From UBA6016 sp964568395 (GTDB lineage Bacteria > Campylobacterota > Campylobacteria > Campylobacterales > UBA6016): a stretch of 32,406 nucleotides of DNA. Positions 29,261 to 32,406 of the stretch are shown here, in pieces. Location of the stretch: NCBI GenBank assembly GCA_964568395.1, contig CAZMPN010000019.1, positions 1-32,406 of the forward strand, in the 5' to 3' direction. The translations under genes and the position numbers were made by a program. The notes under the pieces are model-generated. The model made no database searches and was not told the origin of the DNA. It was given only the letters and a program-made list of their open reading frames with translations. The number at the start of each line of letters is the position of its first letter. Positions within the stretch are counted from its first letter, which is position 1.

Positions 29261-31075
29261 TTGAAAGATATACTTGGCTATAAGCTAGAGGATCAACTAA
29301 TAGATACTCAAAGCGCACAATCGATAAATCTGCAAAACTCCCAAGAAATAATTTTTGACAACTCCAAAGAAGCATTAGAAATCATCAGACACTCGACGGC
29401 TCACTTGATGGCCGAAGCGATAAAAGAACTTTATCCGAACGCGAAATTTTTCGTAGGACCTACGGTCGATGAAGGTTTTTATTACGACTTCAAGACTACC
29501 GCAAAAATCGGCGAAGAAGAGCTCGTCGCAATCGAAAAGAAGATGAAAGAGCTGGCGGACAAAGCCAATGAGATAACTAAATACACTATAACAAAAGCCG
29601 AGGCTCTTAAAAAATTCGAAAACGACGAGCTAAAACAGGAAGTTCTAAAGAAGATAGATTCTGACGAGATAGGCATCTATGCGCAAGGAAACTTCGAAGA
29701 CCTATGCCGCGGTCCACACGTGCCGAACACGAAATACCTAAAAAACTTTAAACTAATAAGGGTAGCCGGGGCATACCTAGGCGGCGACGAGTCGAAAGAG
29801 ATGCTAACCCGTATATACGGTATCGCTTTTGCCGACAAAGAGACGCTCAAAAACTACGTTACGATGCTTGAAGAGGCAAAAAAAAGAGACCATAGAAAAG
29901 TGGGTCACGATCTTGGTCTTTTTGCATTTGACGAAGATATCGGCAGCGGTATGCCTATATGGCTTCCCGCGGGCGCAAGACTAAGAGGAAAACTAGAAAA
30001 GCTCCTATACCATGCCCACCTGGTAAGAGGATATGAGCCGGTCAGGGGACCAGAGATACTAAAATCGGACCTCTGGAAAAAAAGCGGGCACTACCAAAAC
30101 TACGGCCAGAATATGTACTTTACGAACATAGAAGAGGCCGAATACGGCATCAAACCGATGAACTGCCTAAGCCACATCAAGATATTCGGCTCCGAGGTGA
30201 GAGGATACCGCGAGCTGCCTCTTAAATTCTTCGAGTTTGGCGTGGTGCACAGACACGAAAAAAGCGGGGTGCTTCACGGCCTTTTAAGGGTTAGGGAGTT
30301 TACGCAAGACGATGCCCACATATTCTGTACGGAATCGCAAATAAAATCAGTAATTTACGAGGTAATGGACTTTGTCGATTCGATTATGAAAGCATTTGAC
30401 TTCAACTACTCGATAGAGCTAGCCACAAAACCTCAAAAAGCCATAGGTTCCGACGAATTCTGGGAGAAAGCGACAAAAGCGATAGCGGACGCCCTTGACG
30501 AGCGCGGAATGAAATATGATATAGACGAAGGCGGCGGCGCATTCTACGGTCCAAAAATAGACGTTAAGATAACGGACTGCATCGGCAGGAAATGGCAATG
30601 CGGCACAATCCAGGTAGACCTAAACCTGCCTGATAGATTTGATATAAACTATACCGACGACAACAACCAAAGAGTTAGACCCGTTATGATACACAGAGCG
30701 ATCATAGGCTCTTTTGAGAGATTTATCGCTATTTTGACGGAGCACTTCGGCGGAGAGTTCCCTTTCTTTATAGCTCCGACGCAAGTCATTTTGGTTCCGA
30801 TCGGCGAAGCGCACGCTGAATTTGCAAAAAAAATTCAAAAAGAGCTAATAAGAGCCGATATTTCAGCAAAAGTTTTCGATAAAAACGAAAGCCTAAGCAA
30901 GAAGATCAGAAATGCCGAGAAAGAGAGGGTTCCTCTAATAGCGGTAATCGGAGATCAAGAAGTGGCGGAAAATAAGGTGGCGCTAAGAGATAGGCGTGAA
31001 AAAAGACAATACGAGATGGGCGTGAATGAGTTTATCGCCGATCTTGTCTCTAAAAATAACGGGGTATTTATTTGA
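29261..31075 (+). CDS. thrS: Threonyl-tRNA synthetase
   Basis: Charges tRNA-Thr and edits mis-charged Ser. The 604-aa class II enzyme has an editing domain with His44/His48 (RHSTAHLM), Cys149 and His153 (LCRGPH), a catalytic core with zinc ligand Cys302 (PMNCLSH), and a C-terminal anticodon-binding domain. The N-terminus is about 30 residues shorter than E. coli ThrRS relative to the editing motif, so the TGS domain is missing or vestigial, as in related Campylobacterota. The start is TTG 29261 with AAGG upstream; no ATG is available before the editing domain. Its stop overlaps the infC start (TTGA). Confidence 0.96.
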   Translation: MKDILGYKLEDQLIDTQSAQSINLQNSQEIIFDNSKEALEIIRHSTAHLMAEAIKELYPNAKFFVGPTVDEGFYYDFKTTAKIGEEELVAIEKKMKELADKANEITKYTITKAEALKKFENDELKQEVLKKIDSDEIGIYAQGNFEDLCRGPHVPNTKYLKNFKLIRVAGAYLGGDESKEMLTRIYGIAFADKETLKNYVTMLEEAKKRDHRKVGHDLGLFAFDEDIGSGMPIWLPAGARLRGKLEKLLYHAHLVRGYEPVRGPEILKSDLWKKSGHYQNYGQNMYFTNIEEAEYGIKPMNCLSHIKIFGSEVRGYRELPLKFFEFGVVHRHEKSGVLHGLLRVREFTQDDAHIFCTESQIKSVIYEVMDFVDSIMKAFDFNYSIELATKPQKAIGSDEFWEKATKAIADALDERGMKYDIDEGGGAFYGPKIDVKITDCIGRKWQCGTIQVDLNLPDRFDINYTDDNNQRVRPVMIHRAIIGSFERFIAILTEHFGGEFPFFIAPTQVILVPIGEAHAEFAKKIQKELIRADISAKVFDKNESLSKKIRNAEKERVPLIAVIGDQEVAENKVALRDRREKRQYEMGVNEFIADLVSKNNGVFI

Positions 31076-31617
31076 ACAAAAAAGACGATGTTTTACTAAA
31101 CGAAAGAATCAGATTCGACGAGATCAGATGCGTCGGAGATGAAGGCGAACAATACGGAATAATAACTCCGGCAGAAGCTATGAAGATAGCAAGCGAAAAG
31201 GGTCTCGATCTGGTGCTCATATCTGGTACGGCAACGCCTCCGGTATGCAAAATAATGGACTACAGCAAGTTCAAGTATCAACAAGCCAAAAAAGCCAAAG
31301 AGGCTAGAAAGAAACAGGTAATCATCGAGATAAAAGAGATTAAGCTCTCTCCTAAAATCGCGCAAAACGACATAAACTACAAAGTAAAACACGCCAGAGA
31401 GTTTTTGGAAGCAAAAAAACACGTTAGATTTAGAGTATTCCTAAGCGGTAGAGAGATGGCAAACCCTCAAGTAGGAGCGGTCCTTCTAAACCAGATATAT
31501 GAAATGGTAAAAGATATAGGCGATATGGAAAAAGAGCCTATGTTCGAAGGCAGATACGTAAATATGACGGTGTTGCCAAAGAAAAGCGCAGTAAAACCTA
31601 CAGCTTCCGCAGAATAA
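31072..31617 (+). CDS. infC: Translation initiation factor IF-3
   Basis: Binds the 30S subunit, blocks premature 50S joining and rejects non-canonical start codons. A 181-aa protein with N-domain LLNERIRFDEIR, a Lys-rich linker (KAKKAKEARKKQ) and a C-domain starting IEIKEIKLSPKI. The start is TTG 31072, overlapping the thrS stop (TTGA). A non-AUG start is typical of infC and allows autoregulation, because IF-3 itself discriminates against it (AUU in E. coli). CGGGG lies upstream. rpmI and rplT follow. Confidence 0.97.
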   Translation: MNKKDDVLLNERIRFDEIRCVGDEGEQYGIITPAEAMKIASEKGLDLVLISGTATPPVCKIMDYSKFKYQQAKKAKEARKKQVIIEIKEIKLSPKIAQNDINYKVKHAREFLEAKKHVRFRVFLSGREMANPQVGAVLLNQIYEMVKDIGDMEKEPMFEGRYVNMTVLPKKSAVKPTASAE

Positions 31618-31628
31618 AAACCGCAAAC

Positions 31629-31650
31629 GGTTCGGCCTTTGGGCTGAACC
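31629..31650 (+). other. Hairpin in the infC-rpmI spacer
   Basis: GGTTCGGCC pairs with GGCTGAACC (9 bp including one G-U) around TTTG. An A-run rather than a T-run follows on the plus strand, so it is not an ordinary terminator for infC. It could be a regulatory element, or stabilise the infC 3' end. Confidence 0.45.
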
Positions 31651-31682
31651 AAAAAAATCCAAAACTTTAAATTTTAGTTAGA

Positions 31683-31688
31683 TATAAT
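31683..31688 (+). promoter_or_regulatory. -10 box of an internal promoter for rpmI-rplT
   Basis: Consensus TATAAT 56 nt before rpmI, preceded by T-rich sequence (TTTAAATTTTAG) and no -35. It would uncouple the two ribosomal protein genes from thrS-infC. Confidence 0.55.
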
Positions 31689-31698
31689 TTCGTCCTTA

Positions 31699-31722
31699 AA
31701 ATCTGCCCTTAAAAGCGGATTT
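31699..31722 (+). promoter_or_regulatory. Hairpin just upstream of the rpmI ribosome site
   Basis: AAATCTGC pairs with GCGGATTT (8 bp, one G-U) around an 8-nt loop, ending 10 nt before AAGGAG of rpmI. Its position suggests translational control of L35, perhaps by L20 as in other bacteria; this is inferred. Confidence 0.4.
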
Positions 31723-31743
31723 AATATTTGCAAGGAGAAGCCG

Positions 31744-31935
31744 ATGCCGAAAATGAAAACGGTTAAGAGTGCGGCTAAAAGATTTAAAGTTAGAAAGTCC
31801 TCAATCAAAAGAGGTGCGGCGTTTAGAAGCCACATTCTAACTAAAAAAAGCCCACAAAAAATGAGAAACCTAAAATCTCCAAAAACTGTTCATAGCGCAA
31901 ACATTGACTCTGTCAATGCAATGCTTTGTATGTAA
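31744..31935 (+). CDS. rpmI: 50S ribosomal protein L35
   Basis: A 63-aa basic protein with the L35 hallmark MPKMKTVKSAAKRFKV and SHILTKKSPQKMR. AAGGAG precedes ATG 31744. It lies between infC and rplT, the standard arrangement, but with a 119-nt structured spacer before rplT. Confidence 0.97.
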   Translation: MPKMKTVKSAAKRFKVRKSSIKRGAAFRSHILTKKSPQKMRNLKSPKTVHSANIDSVNAMLCM

Positions 31936-31968
31936 TAACTGATTTTAGACAATCAAAAACAAGTAAAT

Positions 31969-32049
31969 AGTCCCCCGAAAGACTTTAAATATCGGGCAAG
32001 TCCGTGTGAGCGCGGCACCTAAGTTAAAACAAACAATGGTAAAGGACCA
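31969..32049 (+). promoter_or_regulatory. Structured leader upstream of rplT, candidate L20 autoregulatory element
   Basis: The rpmI-rplT spacer contains several helices. CCCGA (31974-78) pairs with TCGGG (31992-96). CCGTG (32002-06) pairs with CGCGG (32011-15) closing a TGAG tetraloop. TGGT (32037-40) pairs with ACCA (32046-49), placing the AAAGG ribosome site of rplT in the loop. GTCC (32000-03) can alternatively pair with GGAC (32044-47), which would mask that site. The region is richer in G/C than the flanking intergenic DNA. I infer a ribosomal-protein leader, most simply bound by L20 itself. Confidence 0.5.
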
Positions 32050-32054
32050 ATAAA

Positions 32055-32405
32055 ATGAGAGTAAAAACCGGCGTCGTAAGACGAAGAAGACATAAAAAAG
32101 TTCTAAAACTTGCTAGAGGTTTCTTTAGCGGTAGAAGAAAACACTTCAGAAAGGCGAAAGAACAGCTCGAGAGAAGCTTGTACTACGCATTCAGAGACAG
32201 AAAACAGAAAAAAAGAGAGTTCAGAAAACTTTGGATAGTTAGAATCAACGCTGCTTGCAGACTAAACGGTATCAGCTATTCAAGATTCATCAACGGACTT
32301 CTTAAAGCGAACATCGAGCTTGATAGAAAAATCCTTGCAAATATCGCAATGAACGAGCCTGAAACTTTCAAACAAATCGTAGAAAAAGCTAAAGCGGCTC
32401 TATAA
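32055..32405 (+). CDS. rplT: 50S ribosomal protein L20
   Basis: A 116-aa protein needed for early 50S assembly and a translational repressor of its own operon in several bacteria. VRRRRHKKVLKLARGF and LWIVRINAACRLNGISYSRFI are diagnostic. The ATG 32055 follows the structured spacer that holds its ribosome site. The gene is complete and stops one base before the window ends. Confidence 0.98.
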   Translation: MRVKTGVVRRRRHKKVLKLARGFFSGRRKHFRKAKEQLERSLYYAFRDRKQKKREFRKLWIVRINAACRLNGISYSRFINGLLKANIELDRKILANIAMNEPETFKQIVEKAKAAL

Positions 32406-32406
32406 T

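Noticed and set aside
31621..31657. Terminator after infC
   Set aside because: The stem is good but A-rich rather than T-rich sequence follows on the plus strand.
1..32406. CRISPR array, insertion sequence or prophage
   Set aside because: No regularly spaced repeats, transposase, integrase, phage or inverted-repeat borders were seen; the region reads as core chromosome.

Overview
The window looks like a chromosomal segment of a free-living autotrophic member of the Campylobacterota (Epsilonproteobacteria). The evidence is protein-level resemblance: a two-gene ATP-citrate lyase (key enzyme of the reductive TCA cycle), a DapF of the KYCASGNDF type, a ThrRS without a full TGS domain, a TlpD-like soluble chemoreceptor, and the thrS-infC-rpmI-rplT order. 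Promoters fit the phylum too: good -10 boxes (TATAAT, often TGn-extended) with poor -35 boxes, except at the rRNA promoter. The genus cannot be fixed from the sequence; a Hydrogenimonas/Sulfurimonas/Sulfurovum-like organism is my best guess.

Layout. 1-489: no protein gene. This is the promoter and long leader of an rRNA operon reading leftward out of the window, with a consensus sigma70 promoter, an AT-rich upstream element and a boxA-like site. 490-4461 (minus): a pilin-like protein, then aclB-aclA with its own terminator. 4546-5745 (minus): a multi-pass membrane protein, possibly a GT-C glycosyltransferase. 5795-19861 (minus): a run of twelve tightly packed genes with one visible promoter at the head and one terminator at the end. 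In transcription order: a 73-aa unknown, cheY, mutS2, three EAL-domain proteins with degenerate GGDEF domains, a REC protein with a novel-looking tail, a REC-PAS-PAS-histidine kinase, a TlpD-like zinc-binding chemoreceptor, a single-domain response regulator, a lipoprotein, nfo and a trpG/pabA amidotransferase.

20016-23492: a periplasmic thioredoxin-like protein (plus) convergent with a CorA-like transporter. The transporter is co-transcribed behind a four-CBS, two-PAS, GGDEF protein, the only GGDEF protein here that looks like an active diguanylate cyclase. 23644-25773 (plus): coaE, a frameshifted dapF and a Bax-like glucosaminidase. 25801-27222 (minus): rpsT and prfA. 27357-32405 (plus): glmM, lspA, tRNA-Val(GAC), thrS, infC, rpmI, rplT, with structured untranslated spacers before rpmI and rplT that look like ribosomal-protein leaders.

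How it fits together. Housekeeping genes (cell wall precursors, CoA, translation, DNA repair) surround a dense signalling island. In it, c-di-GMP breakdown (three likely EAL phosphodiesterases), a phosphorelay (one kinase, several REC domains) and chemotaxis (TlpD-like receptor, CheY) are translationally coupled. The kinase and the membrane-bound EAL protein share an Aer-type PAS domain, suggesting a common redox or energy input. The most notable single-locus observations are the dapF frameshift, the rplT leader, a lipoprotein without an acceptable start codon and an SMN in place of the CorA GMN motif. All calls are from reading the sequence; no searches were run.
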